Source: Bosea sp. ANAM02
GTDB taxonomy: Bacteria; Pseudomonadota; Alphaproteobacteria; Rhizobiales; Beijerinckiaceae
Direction: 5' to 3'
Assembly: GCF_011764485.1 (NCBI RefSeq)
Contig: NZ_AP022848.1
Location: 3,686,001-3,750,000, forward strand
Length of the DNA stretch: 64,000 nucleotides
A program made the translations under genes and the position numbers. The notes beneath the pieces are model-generated. The model saw only the letters and a program-made list of their open reading frames with translations, was not told the origin of the DNA and made no database searches. Position 1 is the stretch's first letter. Each line of letters starts with the position of its first letter. Of the stretch, positions 26,515 through 36,959 are shown piece after piece.

Positions 26515-27015
26515 TCACCCCGGGGAGCCCGGTTTCTTCGCCGGAAAGACCATGCAGGTCTCGGTGCCATGGGCGAGCAGCTTGCCGCGCGCATCGACCA
26601 GCCTGCCTTCCGTCGTGATGACCGCGTTGCCACGATGGATCAACTTGCCCTCGCAGCGGACCAGGCCGCTGTCGGGCATGACCGGACGGACATAGTTCAG
26701 CTTCATCTCCAGCGTGGTGTAGCCCTCGCCCGGCTTCAGCGTTGCATGAGCGGCGCAGGCCATGGCGGAATCGAGGATGGTCGCGGTCCAGCCGCCATGG
26801 ATCGTGCCGAGCGGGTTGAAGAAACGCGCCGAGGGCCGGCCGACGAATACGACCCGGCCCTCATCGGCCTCGGCCAGCTCGAAATCCATCGCATCGGCGA
26901 AGGGCGGCGCCGGATTGGTGCCGGCAATGATCCCGCGCAGGAAACTCAAGCCATCGCCCGCGACCAGTTCCTCGCGAGACACCACCCCCACCCTGCGCAT
27001 CGTATCAATCCCCAT
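26515..27015 (-). CDS. PaaI-type hotdog thioesterase
   Basis: This 166-residue single-hotdog protein carries the family motif NPLGTIHGGWTATILDSAMACAAH. Members hydrolyse acyl- or aryl-CoA thioesters, including phenylacetyl-CoA in PaaI. The C-terminal strands (LVRCEGKLIHRGNAVITTEGRLV) fit. Two starts are possible: ATG at 27015 (MGIDTM) and ATG at 27000 (MRRVG). The frame stays open upstream through a palindrome and the MarR gene, but that part is not family-like. A MarR regulator lies 212 bases upstream on the same strand, and an inverted repeat sits at the start, so MarR control is plausible. Confidence 0.85.
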   Translation of the reverse strand: MGIDTMRRVGVVSREELVAGDGLSFLRGIIAGTNPAPPFADAMDFELAEADEGRVVFVGRPSARFFNPLGTIHGGWTATILDSAMACAAHATLKPGEGYTTLEMKLNYVRPVMPDSGLVRCEGKLIHRGNAVITTEGRLVDARGKLLAHGTETCMVFPAKKPGSPG

Positions 27016-27031
27016 TCGTGTATCTGCACGA
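27016..27031. promoter_or_regulatory. Inverted repeat at the start of the thioesterase gene (candidate MarR operator)
   Basis: TCGTG-TATCTG-CACGA is a short dyad immediately upstream of the ATG at 27015. Its size suits a winged-helix MarR dimer, and a marR-type gene lies next door. This is a suggestion from position only. Confidence 0.35.
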
Positions 27032-27085
27032 TAAGAAGGAAGCCGCGAGCGCGTCAATCCGGGAGAGGAGGCGAACCTTCCAGCG

Positions 27086-27191
27086 GTTATCCCGGACGTA
27101 GCGAAGTGGAGATGCGAGATCCATTCCGGAGCCTTTTCCGATTGAAGCTCCGGAATGGATCCCGGGCCTCTCTGCGGTCGCTCGGGATAAC
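27086..27191. repeat. Family A intergenic palindrome with paired compensatory changes
   Basis: The layout is as in other A copies, but the outer arms read CAGCGGTTATCCC and GGGATAACCGCTG instead of GTCATCCC and GGGATGAC. Both arms carry the same change, so pairing is kept. The inner arms CGAGATCCATTCCGGA and CTCCGGAATGGATCCCGG are retained. It lies between the thioesterase and MarR genes. Confidence 0.9.
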
Positions 27192-27227
27192 CGCTGAAAG
27201 GCTCGAACTCGACGTCAGAACCCGACC

Positions 27228-27683
27228 TCAGCGCTCGCCGCGCGCCGCCCGGCGCAGCGCCTTGAGACCGTCGCGGGTCTCGCGCCAGCGCTCCTCGCCG
27301 AAGCCGCCCTCGATCTTGTCCTGCGCCTCCCGCCAATACGGGATCGCGGCCTCGATCGCGGCCCTGCCCTTCTCGGTCACCGCATAGATCGAGGCGCGGC
27401 CACGGCACTCGACCGGCTCGACCATGCCCTCGGCAGCGAGAAGCTGGAGGTTGCGCGTGAGCGAGGTCCGTTCCAGCGCAAAGCGTTCGGCCAACTCCGT
27501 GACCGATTTCCATTGCCCGGTCGAGAGCGCCGAGAGCAGCACGAACTGCGTGATCTTGAGACCGCTCGGGCGCATCGCCTCGTCATAGGCCCGCGTCACG
27601 GCGCGTGCGGTCATGCGGACGTGCAGCGCGACGCAGGAGCGGGCGATGGCGTCGAGGCGCGGGTCGGGCGAGGGCGTCGTCAT
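27228..27683 (-). CDS. MarR family transcriptional regulator
   Basis: This 151-residue winged-helix regulator has a helix-turn-helix at about residues 55-85 (TELAERFALERTSLTRNLQLL) and a wing with VECRGRASIYAVTEKG. N- and C-terminal helices would form the dimer. MarR proteins sense phenolic or fatty compounds and usually repress a neighbouring gene. The nearest candidate is the hotdog thioesterase on the same strand, separated by a palindrome. The ATG at 27683 gives the normal family length. The effector is unknown. Confidence 0.9.
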   Translation of the reverse strand: MTTPSPDPRLDAIARSCVALHVRMTARAVTRAYDEAMRPSGLKITQFVLLSALSTGQWKSVTELAERFALERTSLTRNLQLLAAEGMVEPVECRGRASIYAVTEKGRAAIEAAIPYWREAQDKIEGGFGEERWRETRDGLKALRRAARGER

Positions 27684-27779
27684 TCCGCCATGTTAGCGTG
27701 TTCAAGCGCTGCTGCCAGCAGGCTCGAAGCGACCTGCGACACCGCATCCGCCGCCGTTCACTTTATCGCCGGGTGCTTT

Positions 27780-27806
27780 CTTGACTCTCCGCGACCCCGC
27801 GCCTAT
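27780..27806 (+). promoter_or_regulatory. Heat-shock (RpoH-type) promoter of groESL
   Basis: CTTG and CCTAT are separated by 18 bases and lie 16 bases upstream of the CIRCE element. This matches the alphaproteobacterial RpoH promoter pattern. An overlapping housekeeping reading (TTGACT, 16 bases, CTATCT) is also possible, so both sigma factors may use the site. Confidence 0.7.
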
Positions 27807-27821
27807 CTCCGCTGGCATCTG

Positions 27822-27848
27822 TTAGCACTCTCACTTGGTGACTGCTAA
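27822..27848 (+). promoter_or_regulatory. CIRCE element (HrcA operator) of groESL
   Basis: TTAGCACTC, nine bases, then GACTGCTAA. This is the CIRCE dyad with one change in the right arm (GAG to GAC). It lies just downstream of the promoter and 64 bases before the groES start. HrcA binding here would repress groESL except under heat or unfolded-protein stress. Confidence 0.93.
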
Positions 27849-27912
27849 CAGCCTCCCCCGGGCGCCCTCCAGCGGCACCCGAAACGAATATGACCGAGAG
27901 GAAGACAGAACC

Positions 27913-28200
27913 ATGAAGTTCCGTCCGTTGCATGACCGCGTCGTGGTCCGCCGCCTTGACAGCGAAGAGAAGACCAAGGGCGGCATCATCATCCCCGAGA
28001 CCGCCAAGGAAAAGCCCCAGGAGGGCGAGGTCATCGCCGTCGGTTCCGGCGCGCGTGACGATGCCGGCAAGCTCGTCGCCCTCGATGTCAAGAAGGGCGA
28101 CCGCGTCCTGTTCGGCAAGTGGTCGGGCACCGAGGTCAAGATCGACGGTCAGGACCTCCTGATCATGAAGGAATCCGACATCATGGGCGTCGTCGGCTGA
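27913..28200 (+). CDS. groES: co-chaperonin GroES
   Basis: This 95-residue co-chaperonin forms the heptameric lid of GroEL. It starts [20 protein letters not shown]. The mobile loop that contacts GroEL is [19 protein letters not shown], and the rest of the beta-barrel is complete through ESDIMGVVG. The ATG at 27913 follows GAGAGGAAG. It is the first gene of the CIRCE-controlled operon, with groEL 54 bases downstream. Nothing is unusual in length or motifs. Confidence 0.98.
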   Translation: MKFRPLHDRVVVRRLDSEEKTKGGIIIPETAKEKPQEGEVIAVGSGARDDAGKLVALDVKKGDRVLFGKWSGTEVKIDGQDLLIMKESDIMGVVG

Positions 28201-28203
28201 TAG

Positions 28204-29892
<1,689 letters not shown>

Positions 29893-29922
29893 GGAAATCC
29901 AGCTTCTCGAAAACACTCAAGG

Positions 29923-29951
29923 AAGGCCCGGCGCAAGCCGGGCCTTTTTTG
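29923..29951 (+). terminator. Rho-independent terminator after groEL
   Basis: The stem GGCCCGGC / GCCGGGCC, with loop GCAA, is followed by six T residues. It lies 30 bases after the groEL stop. Confidence 0.95.
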
Positions 29952-30084
29952 TTTCGATCGCGCCATGCGTTCACGGCACCCCGCTGGGCCGCCTCTGCCA
30001 TGCCGCCGCCATGTCTTCTCGCCTATAAAAGCGGCAAGCGCGCCGCTTTCTGGCGCGCCAAACGGCAATCATCGGGAGAGGCTC

Positions 30085-31194
30085 ATGACGACCTCCAAAC
30101 TCCTCACCGGCGTCGCTTTCGCCGCGACGCTGCTCGCCGCCCAGGCCGCGCAGGCCGACATCACCATCGGCCTCGTCGCGCCGCTGACCGGCCCCGTCGC
30201 CGCCTATGGCGACCAGGTCAAGAACGGCGCGCAGACCGCCGTCGACGTGATCAACAAGAATGGCGGCGTGCTCGGCGAGAAGCTCGTGCTGAAGCTCGCC
30301 GACGATGCCGGCGATCCCAAGCAGGGCGTCTCCTCCGCCAACCTGCTGGTCGGCGACAAGGTCAAGTTCGTGGTGGGGCCGGTGACCTCCGGCGTCGCCA
30401 TGGCGGTCTCGGACGTGTTCTCCGAGAGCGGCGTGCTGATGGTGACGCCGACCGCGACCTCGCCGGCGCTGACGACGCGCGGCCTGACCAATGTCTTCCG
30501 CACCTGCGGCCGCGACGACCAGCAGGCGGACATCGCCGCGGCTTACGTCCTGAAGAACCTCAAGGACAAGAAGATCGCGATCGTCCACGACAAGGGCACC
30601 TACGGCAAGGGCCTGGCCGACGCCTTCCAGAAGGGCATCAATGCCGGCGGGATGAAGGAAGTCGCGGCGCTGACCGTCAATCCCGGCGACAAGGATCTCT
30701 CGGCCGTCGTCACGCGCCTGAAGGCGGCCAATGTCGAGGTGATCTATTTCGGCGGCTATCACCCTGAAGGCGGCCTGCTCGCGCGCCAGCTCGCCGATGC
30801 CGGCGTCAAGACGGTGATCATCGGCGGCGAGGGCCTGTCGAACACCGAATACGCCGCCATCGGCGGCGACCATGCCACCGGCACGCTCTTCACCAATGCG
30901 ACCGACGCGCTGAAGAACCCCGATTCAGCCCAGGCGGTCGCGGCGCTGAAGGAGAAGGGCATCCCGCCCGAGGCCTTCACGCTGAATGCCTATGCGGCCG
31001 TCGAAGTGCTCAAGGCCGCGATCGAGAAGGCCGGCAAGCCGGGCGATGCCAATGGCGCGGCCAAGGCCCTGCACGCCGGCATGCCGATCAAGACCGCGAT
31101 CGGCACGCTGACCTATGGCAAGACCGGCGACCTGAGCTCGCCGAGCTTCTCCATGTACAAGTGGAACGCCGGCAAGATCGTCGCAGCCGAGTGA
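30085..31194 (+). CDS. branched-chain amino acid ABC transporter substrate-binding protein (LivK-like)
   Basis: This 369-residue periplasmic binding protein has a signal peptide ([20 protein letters not shown] with a site near AAQADI). A type I periplasmic fold opens with [19 protein letters not shown], the hallmark of Leu/Ile/Val-binding proteins. The ATG at 30085 follows CGGGAGAGG. The two lobes are complete ([15 protein letters not shown], then [19 protein letters not shown]). No LivH/M/G/F genes are adjacent, so it is an orphan binding protein that must share a transporter encoded elsewhere. Ligands in this group also include other amino acids and amides. Confidence 0.92.
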   Translation: MTTSKLLTGVAFAATLLAAQAAQADITIGLVAPLTGPVAAYGDQVKNGAQTAVDVINKNGGVLGEKLVLKLADDAGDPKQGVSSANLLVGDKVKFVVGPVTSGVAMAVSDVFSESGVLMVTPTATSPALTTRGLTNVFRTCGRDDQQADIAAAYVLKNLKDKKIAIVHDKGTYGKGLADAFQKGINAGGMKEVAALTVNPGDKDLSAVVTRLKAANVEVIYFGGYHPEGGLLARQLADAGVKTVIIGGEGLSNTEYAAIGGDHATGTLFTNATDALKNPDSAQAVAALKEKGIPPEAFTLNAYAAVEVLKAAIEKAGKPGDANGAAKALHAGMPIKTAIGTLTYGKTGDLSSPSFSMYKWNAGKIVAAE

Positions 31195-31233
31195 TCGGCT
31201 GATCTGATCCTTCGAGCTTCGCGCCTCGGACGA

Positions 31234-31262
31234 GCCCCGCTCGCCCGGGGCGTTTCGTTTTA
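31234..31262 (+). terminator. Probable terminator after the LivK-like gene
   Basis: A GCCCCG / CGGGGC stem with a six-base loop is followed by GTTTCGTTTTAT. It lies 39 bases past the stop. The T-run is interrupted, so it is weaker than the groEL terminator. Confidence 0.6.
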
Positions 31263-31294
31263 TTGCCGCCGCGCCGCATTGTGCAAAAGCGCGG

Positions 31295-31404
31295 GTCATC
31301 CCGGACAAGCTGCGGAGCAGCGCCGATCCGGGATCCATTTCGGAACCCTTCCGATAAAGGTTCCGGAATGGATCCCGGGTCTTCCTACGGTCGCCCGGGA
31401 TGAC
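31295..31404. repeat. Family A intergenic palindrome
   Basis: The arms are GTCATCCCGGAC and GCCCGGGATGAC. The inner pairing GGGATCCATTTCGGAAC with GTTCCGGAATGGATCCC is nearly perfect. It lies between the LivK-like gene and the ABC exporter gene. The remaining bases to 31569 show no gene I can support. Confidence 0.9.
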
Positions 31405-31569
31405 CACGCGATTTGCTGGAAGCCAGTCCCGGCAGCCATTTTCGGCTCGCCGTCACCTCTCCATCAGATGACAATTTGCTCATCCGGGCGCGCTGCCATT
31501 GAAAGGCCACGCCCGCTGCGACATGGTCCGAATCGTGGCCTTCATCGTCTCCCGCCAGGATTTCCTTCC

Positions 31570-33660
31570 ATGCGTTTGCTGAGCATCCTTGTCGCCCTGC
31601 TGGCGGCTGCCACGCTGGTCGTCGGGCAACAGGCCGGATCGGCCGGCGTGATCGGCATGGGCGTCATCGGGCTGCTGCTGGCCGCGGTGACCTTCCGTTC
31701 ACCCACCCTGCCCTTCTTCCTGCGCATCTTCTCCTGCGTCTTCGCAGTCGAGTATCTGGTGTTCGGGGCTTCGGCGATCGCGGCGCAACTCGGCTGGTGG
31801 CCCGCGGCGCTCGGCATTCCGCCGATACCGACGAGCCTGCCCACTACGGTCGGCGTTTTCGCGATCCTGATCTACGCGATCTCCTTCGTCCCCGTGATCG
31901 CGAAGATCGCGCGGCTGGCATCGCCCTATTTCGAGTCCGATGCGACCACGACCGCCAACCTCTGGCCGATCGGGCCCTTCAAGATCCGGCTCGGCACGCT
32001 CGCCGTCTCGCTCTTCGTCTTCCTGATCGTGCTGAACCAGGCTCAGGTCGGCATCACGCTGCGCCTCTCCTTCTTCAACCGCGACATGTACGACGCGCTG
32101 CAGAACAAGGACGCGGCGGCGTTCTGGTACCAGCTCTTCTACGTGTTCTGCGTCTGGGCCTTGCTCTGGGTCGTCTCGAACCTGATCGAGCTGTTCGCCA
32201 ATTACACGATCCTGATCCGCTGGCGGCAGTACATGGCGAACGCGTACACCAAAGCCTGGCTCGACCACGCCACGCATTACCGGATCGCGCTCGCCGGCAG
32301 CGTCGACAACCCCGATCAGCGCATCGCCGAGGACACGCGCTCCTTCGTGAACTCGACCTATAACTTCGCGCTGCCCCTGCTCTCGCAGGTCTCGACGCTG
32401 GTTTCGTTCTCGATCATCCTCTGGAACATCCCCGTCGCCTTCACCCTGCCGGGCACCTCCTTCGCCGTGCCGGGCTATATCTTCTGGGTGGCGTTCTTCT
32501 ACGCGGCGGCGGCGACCTGGCTGACCCATCTGATCGGCCGCCCCCTGATCCGGCTCGAGTTCGAGCAGGAAAAGCGCGAGGCGAATTTCCGCTTCGCGCT
32601 GGCGCGCCTGCGCGAATATTCCGAGCAGATCGCACTGATGGCCGGCGAGCCGACAGAGCGCAGCCATCTCGCCCAGCGCTTCCGCGATATCGTCGAGAAC
32701 TTCTACCGACTGGTCTGGCGCCGCCTGAAGCTCACCAGCTTCACGCTGTCCTACAACCAGCTCAGCGTGGTCCTGCCCTATATCATTCTGGCACCGTATT
32801 ATTTTGCCGGCACGATCACGCTGGGCATCATGATGCAGGTCGCCGGCGCCTTCGACCGGGTGCAGACGGCGCTGTCCTTCATCATCAACAGCTACTCCTC
32901 GATCGCCCAGTACCTGGCGGCCATCAGCCGTCTGACGACCTTCGAGCAGGCCGTCGCCGACGCGCAGCACGGTGCGATCAGCGAGGAGGCTCTCGGCCGC
33001 GAGAGCTCGCGCGACGAGAGCCTGCATATCCGCGACGCGACGCTCCTCCTGCCCAACGGCAAGGCGATCGTGAAGCTCGGCGCGCTCGATCTGGGCACGG
33101 CGCGCTCGACGCTGCTGATCGGCCCTTCCGGCTCGGGCAAGTCGACGCTGTTCCGCGCCATTGCCGGCATCTGGCCCTTCGGCGACGGCAAGGTGGGCAT
33201 TCCCGCGGATGCGCAGATCATGCTGCTGCCGCAGCGTCCCTATCTGCCGCAGGGCTCGCTGCGGGCGGCGCTCGCCTATCCGGCCGAGGAAGGCGCCTAT
33301 GACGACGCCGCGATCCGCGCCGCGATGGAGAAGGTCAAGCTCGGCCATCTCGCAGAGAAGCTCGACGAGGTCGATCTCTGGGGCCAGCGCCTCTCGGGTG
33401 GCGAGCAGCAGCGGCTGGCCGTCGCGCGCGCCCTGCTGAGCAGGCCGGACTGGCTCTTCCTGGACGAGGCCACCGCCTCGCTCGACGAGAAGCTGGAAGG
33501 CGAGATCTACGCGACGATCGAGCGCGAACTGCCGCAGGCCCGCATCGTCTCGATCGGCCACCGCACGACGCTGCGCGCCATGCACGACGCCCTCGTGACG
33601 ATGGAGCCGAATGCAGACGGCACGTTCACGCCGACGCCGACGGCCAGGGCGCCAGCCTAA
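31570..33660 (+). CDS. ABC transporter ATP-binding/permease, SbmA/BacA-YddA type
   Basis: This 696-residue fused transporter starts with several hydrophobic segments (residues 1-115). The ABC_membrane_2 domain typical of SbmA, BacA and YddA covers about residues 130-430 (NRDMYDALQNKDAAAFW, WRQYMANAYTKAWLDHATHY, QRIAEDTRSFVNS). The C-terminal ATPase has Walker A GPSGSGKST, signature LSGGEQQRLAVARALL and Walker B LFLDEATASLDE. Relatives move peptides, cobalamin or very-long-chain fatty acid derivatives; BacA matters for symbiosis and peptide tolerance in rhizobia. The N-terminal hydrophobic extension is longer than in BacA. The start at 31570 follows CAGGA at nine bases. Confidence 0.92.
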   Translation: MRLLSILVALLAAATLVVGQQAGSAGVIGMGVIGLLLAAVTFRSPTLPFFLRIFSCVFAVEYLVFGASAIAAQLGWWPAALGIPPIPTSLPTTVGVFAILIYAISFVPVIAKIARLASPYFESDATTTANLWPIGPFKIRLGTLAVSLFVFLIVLNQAQVGITLRLSFFNRDMYDALQNKDAAAFWYQLFYVFCVWALLWVVSNLIELFANYTILIRWRQYMANAYTKAWLDHATHYRIALAGSVDNPDQRIAEDTRSFVNSTYNFALPLLSQVSTLVSFSIILWNIPVAFTLPGTSFAVPGYIFWVAFFYAAAATWLTHLIGRPLIRLEFEQEKREANFRFALARLREYSEQIALMAGEPTERSHLAQRFRDIVENFYRLVWRRLKLTSFTLSYNQLSVVLPYIILAPYYFAGTITLGIMMQVAGAFDRVQTALSFIINSYSSIAQYLAAISRLTTFEQAVADAQHGAISEEALGRESSRDESLHIRDATLLLPNGKAIVKLGALDLGTARSTLLIGPSGSGKSTLFRAIAGIWPFGDGKVGIPADAQIMLLPQRPYLPQGSLRAALAYPAEEGAYDDAAIRAAMEKVKLGHLAEKLDEVDLWGQRLSGGEQQRLAVARALLSRPDWLFLDEATASLDEKLEGEIYATIERELPQARIVSIGHRTTLRAMHDALVTMEPNADGTFTPTPTARAPA

Positions 33661-33747
33661 AGCGCGCCGGTTTCACGCTGAAGCGGGCGCCAAGCTCGCC
33701 CCGTCCGCTATGGCGCAGCAGGCCGGCAACGCGAGGTGTCCGCAATC

Positions 33748-33776
33748 AAAAAGGGTCGCTCACGCGACCCTTTTTT
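33748..33776. terminator. Bidirectional terminator
   Basis: GGGTCGC-TCAC-GCGACCC is flanked by five A residues on the left and six T residues on the right. It can therefore end transcription from both directions. It sits between the convergent ABC exporter and META-domain genes. Confidence 0.93.
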
Positions 33777-33818
33777 CGATGAACCCTCGTGTTCTCAGAG
33801 GCGCAACGCGCACGCCCG

Positions 33819-34304
33819 TCACAGCGAGCGGCTAAGCGTCAATTCTCCAGCCCCGCCCTTCAGGACGAGGCGACCATTGACCAGATCCCATTTCTGGGTC
33901 GCGCGCAGGGCGAGCAGGAACGCCCGCTCGAAATCGAGCACGCCCTTGTCGCAGCTGCGCTTGGTGATCGCGATCGGGCCGACGGCGAAACCCTGCTGGC
34001 GCAGAGGATAGGCGGAGGCCGAGAAGGTATTGCAGCCGCCGAAGCCGGTACCGCGCAGGTTCTGGTCGATCATCAGGGTCGCGCGCCGATCCTGGACCGG
34101 CTTGCCGTTCAGCGCCACGACGCTCCAGCTCGCGCCGAGCGGGAAGGTCTTCTCCTGCTGCGGCATCGGGATCGGGGCGCTGCCGCCGGCCCTGTCCTCG
34201 GGCGACATGAGCGATCCCCGGCGCTGCGCAGCCGCTTCGCCCGGCATCAGCATCGGCACGGCCAGGGCCGCAAGAACGGCCGCAAGGCCAAGGCGTCGAA
34301 TCAT
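33819..34304 (-). CDS. META domain-containing protein (HslJ-like), exported
   Basis: This 161-residue protein has a signal peptide (MIRRLGLAAVLAALAVPMLM, site near GEAAAQ). A META domain follows with the family core FGGCNTFSASAY and ITKRSCDKGVLDFERAFLLAL. META proteins such as HslJ are envelope proteins linked to heat, novobiocin or motility phenotypes; the biochemical role is unknown. The ATG at 34304 starts the signal peptide cleanly, although the frame is open for 20 codons upstream. It converges on the ABC exporter gene with a shared terminator. Confidence 0.87.
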   Translation of the reverse strand: MIRRLGLAAVLAALAVPMLMPGEAAAQRRGSLMSPEDRAGGSAPIPMPQQEKTFPLGASWSVVALNGKPVQDRRATLMIDQNLRGTGFGGCNTFSASAYPLRQQGFAVGPIAITKRSCDKGVLDFERAFLLALRATQKWDLVNGRLVLKGGAGELTLSRSL

Positions 34305-34366
34305 GATCGTCTTACCCGCATTCACTCGCACGGCCACGCGACGTGCCGCCAAACCGGTTAACACGC

Positions 34367-34634
34367 CTAGAGGCTGCTAGGGACTATGGAATTGGATTTG
34401 ATGAGGTCAAAACGATGGAGATGGGAGGAGCGTCGCGCCGCCGATACGTCGGTATCGGCAAGCGGTGCGACGCTGCAGCTCCATCGTTTTCACCTCACCC
34501 GCAGGGCGTGGCGCTTTTGCGCGACTGCCGTGTCGTTCTTCGTAGCAAGCCGGAAGGCTTGCGTCCTCGAACTCCTCGCATTCGCGCAAAATCGCCAGCG
34601 TCAAACCAATCCCATAGTCCCTAACAGCCTCTAG
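34367..34634. repeat. Family F large nested-palindrome element (268 bases)
   Basis: The terminal inverted repeats of 29 bases match at 27 positions (left end CTAGAGGCTGCTAGGGAC, right end GTCCCTAACAGCCTCTAG). Inside are three further stems: GGTCAAAACGATGGAG with CTCCATCGTTTTCACC, TGGCGCTTTTGCGCGA with TCGCGCAAAATCGCCA, and GCAAGCC/GGCTTGC. A GCCGATAC/GGTATCGGC hairpin is also present. No gene is supported in it. A relative of nearly equal length lies at 57088. It occupies most of the gap between the META and hisG genes. Confidence 0.8.
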
Positions 34635-34702
34635 AGGCCAATTGGTTCGGGATCAAGGCTGAACCGCGGGCGATCCAGCCATTCCGTTGCTGCTCCGCAG
34701 CA

Positions 34703-35689
34703 TCAGATCCGGGCGTTCAGCCGCTCCAGCAAGCGGTTCGCGCGGCGAAAGACATAGGCCGGAGCGCTGACGGTCACATCGTCGGCGCCGAGCCCGTCGA
34801 GATGCTCGACAAGCGCGAAGACGGCCTTGTCCGGACAATGCAGCGTCAGCGGCGTGCCGACCGCGGGGGCGCCGAAGGGCAAACGCGCGCCGAAGCGCTC
34901 CTCCAAGGCAACAAGCGCGTCCGCAGCGAGATCGAGCCTGGCGCGGACCTCGCGCAGCGTCCGCCCCTCCTCCTCCGCCGCGATCCGCGACAGGATGGTC
35001 CTGGCCGCAGCCTTCGCCCGCTCACCCCAGGGCGCCTGCATCGAAGCGACGAGATTGGCCTCCGAGGCCAGCATCACGCCGTCGTCGAGCACCTTCAGCG
35101 CATTGGCGGAGAGCGTGGCGCCGGTCGTGGTGATGTCGACGACGATCTCGGCCGTGCCGGCAGCCGGTGCGCCCTCGGTCGCGCCGAGGCTTTCGACGAT
35201 GCGGTAATCGGCGAGGCCGTGCTCAGCGAAGAAGCGGCGGGTCAGGTTCACGTATTTGGTCGCGACGCGCAGCTTCTTGCCGTGGCGCGCCCGCATCGCG
35301 GAGGCGACATCGTCGAGATCGGCCATGGTGCGCACGTCGATCCAGGCCTGCGGCACGGCGACGACGACATTGGCATGGCCGAAGCCGAGCGGGGTCAGCA
35401 TCTCGACCGCCGCATCGGCATCCGAGAGCTGCTCGCGAACGAGATCCTCACCGGTGATGCCGATATGGGCAGCGCCGGAGGAAAGCTGCGCGACGATCTC
35501 GGAGGCCGAGAGGAAGGCCACTTCAGCGCCATCGACGCCGGCGATGGCGCCGCGATAGTCACGCTCGCCACGCGACTTGACGAATTTCAGGCCGGCGCGG
35601 CCGAAAAAGGCGGTGGCATTCTCCTGCAGGCGGCCTTTCGAGGGGACGGCGAGGACGAGCGGGGCGTCGTTATCCGGCATCTGGCTCAT
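34703..35689 (-). CDS. hisG: ATP phosphoribosyltransferase HisG
   Basis: This enzyme catalyses the first step of histidine synthesis, joining ATP and PRPP. The 328-residue protein has the catalytic-domain start [19 protein letters not shown] and the PRPP-binding loop [19 protein letters not shown]. It is longer than the short HisG forms of about 210-230 residues that pair with HisZ. The extra C-terminal part (about residues 225-328) would lie where long HisG carries its regulatory domain. Yet hisZ is present and its stop overlaps this ATG by four bases. Comparable lengths occur, as I recall, in Bradyrhizobium relatives. Histidine feedback is expected. Confidence 0.93.
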   Translation of the reverse strand: MSQMPDNDAPLVLAVPSKGRLQENATAFFGRAGLKFVKSRGERDYRGAIAGVDGAEVAFLSASEIVAQLSSGAAHIGITGEDLVREQLSDADAAVEMLTPLGFGHANVVVAVPQAWIDVRTMADLDDVASAMRARHGKKLRVATKYVNLTRRFFAEHGLADYRIVESLGATEGAPAAGTAEIVVDITTTGATLSANALKVLDDGVMLASEANLVASMQAPWGERAKAAARTILSRIAAEEEGRTLREVRARLDLAADALVALEERFGARLPFGAPAVGTPLTLHCPDKAVFALVEHLDGLGADDVTVSAPAYVFRRANRLLERLNARI

Positions 35690-36798
35690 GCGGCATCTCC
35701 CGTCAGGCGGTCGAGCCAGAGCGAAGCGCCGACGGCGGGGCAAGGCCGGCTCGCGCCGAGACGCCCGAGGACGTTGTCATAGCGGCCGCCTCCGGCCACG
35801 GGCTTGCCGTCGCCGCGAGCCGTGTCGTGAAGCTCGAAGATGAAGCCGGTATAATAATCGAGATTGCGGGCGAAGCCCGCCGAGAAGCGGATCGCGCCGA
35901 TATCGACGCCCCGCGCTGCGAGGAAACCGGTGCGCTCGTCGAAGGCGTCGAGCTGGCGGCCGATATCGAGCGAGGCCTGATCGGCGAGCGCCCGCAACGA
36001 GGCGGAAGCGGCATCGGGATCGCCGGAGACGGCGAGCACCTGCGCCAGCAGCGCCTTGACGTCGCCATTGACCGGGTTCTCGCGCTCGGCGGCGCGCGCC
36101 AGGAAGCGCTCGGCGATATCGGCGGCGGAGCGCCCGCCGACGGTCGATATCCCGGCGATCGACAGCACGTCCTCGACGAAGGCGCGCGCGGCCTTGGGGT
36201 CCTGCCCCTCCAGCGCCTTGAGCAGGCCGGCATGGGCGGCCTCGCCTTCGGCGGCCGGGGGATCGAGCGCATCGACGGCGTCCGTGCCCCTGCCCTGAAC
36301 CACGGCACGGACCAGCCGGCGGCGGGCGCCCTGCGGCACGTTCAATCCATCGAGCAGCGCGCCGAGCACGGCGACATCGCCCATGACGATGCGCGGCTCG
36401 GCCAAGCCGAGCAGGGCCGTCGCCTCGATGGCCAGCGCCATGATCTCGGCATCTGCGGCGGTGAAATCGTCACGACCGAAGGATTCGAGGCCGGCCTGCA
36501 GGAACTCGCCCGGCTCGCCCGAGCGCATCCGGAAGACCGGGCCGGCATAGGCGTAGGCCGCAGGCTCCGTGGAGCCCGAGGCGATGTGATCGAGCGCGAC
36601 GGGGATGGTATATTCGGGCCGCAGGCACCAGTCACGGCCGTCGGCATCCTGCGTCATGAAGATGCGGCGGCGGATATCCTCGCCGGAGAGATCGAGGAAG
36701 AATTCGGCCGGCTGCAGGATCGCCGGCTCGGCATGGGCGTAGCCCTCGCCGGCGAAGAGCGCGATCACGGTCTCGATGCTGGCGCGGCTTGCGGGCAC
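35686..36798 (-). CDS. hisZ: ATP phosphoribosyltransferase regulatory subunit HisZ
   Basis: This 370-residue paralogue of histidyl-tRNA synthetase lacks the anticodon-binding domain and acts as the regulatory partner of HisG. It keeps class II synthetase-like strands ([21 protein letters not shown], then [21 protein letters not shown]) and ends in [13 protein letters not shown]. Its start is at 36798. The stop overlaps the hisG start, so the two products are made together. A GIY-YIG gene and palindromes lie between it and hisS, which is normally its direct upstream neighbour in related bacteria. Confidence 0.93.
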   Translation of the reverse strand: MPASRASIETVIALFAGEGYAHAEPAILQPAEFFLDLSGEDIRRRIFMTQDADGRDWCLRPEYTIPVALDHIASGSTEPAAYAYAGPVFRMRSGEPGEFLQAGLESFGRDDFTAADAEIMALAIEATALLGLAEPRIVMGDVAVLGALLDGLNVPQGARRRLVRAVVQGRGTDAVDALDPPAAEGEAAHAGLLKALEGQDPKAARAFVEDVLSIAGISTVGGRSAADIAERFLARAAERENPVNGDVKALLAQVLAVSGDPDAASASLRALADQASLDIGRQLDAFDERTGFLAARGVDIGAIRFSAGFARNLDYYTGFIFELHDTARGDGKPVAGGGRYDNVLGRLGASRPCPAVGASLWLDRLTGDAA

Positions 36799-36837
36799 GG
36801 CTCGTCCTGTCCTGTTGCGAGCGCCGTGCCGGATTTC

Positions 36838-36885
36838 AGCATCGGATTGCTCCGAAAAGTGGGCCCCACTTTTCGGTCCGATGCT
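36838..36885. repeat. Short perfect palindrome with extended arms
   Basis: CCGAAAAGTGGG-C-CCCACTTTTCGG is a perfect 12-base stem at 36852-36876. Outer arms AGCATCGGA and TCCGATGCT continue the pairing. Similar hairpins are frequent between genes in Hyphomicrobiales, as I recall. It lies 40 bases upstream of hisZ and may act as a transcript-end or promoter-proximal structure. Confidence 0.75.
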
Positions 36886-36959
36886 CTAGCAGCGATGCGA
36901 CGCATTTTCGAGGGATTTGAGGGAAATGGGTGAACGGGATTTTGAAGGTCGAATGGAAC

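Noticed and set aside
25882..27387. 501-codon plus-strand frame over the small membrane proteins, thioesterase and MarR
   Set aside because: It has no recognisable motif and crosses a palindrome; the minus-strand genes have ribosome-binding sites and family features.
34343..34634. Small frames within the family F element
   Set aside because: They follow the palindrome arms and have no ribosome-binding site or plausible protein features.
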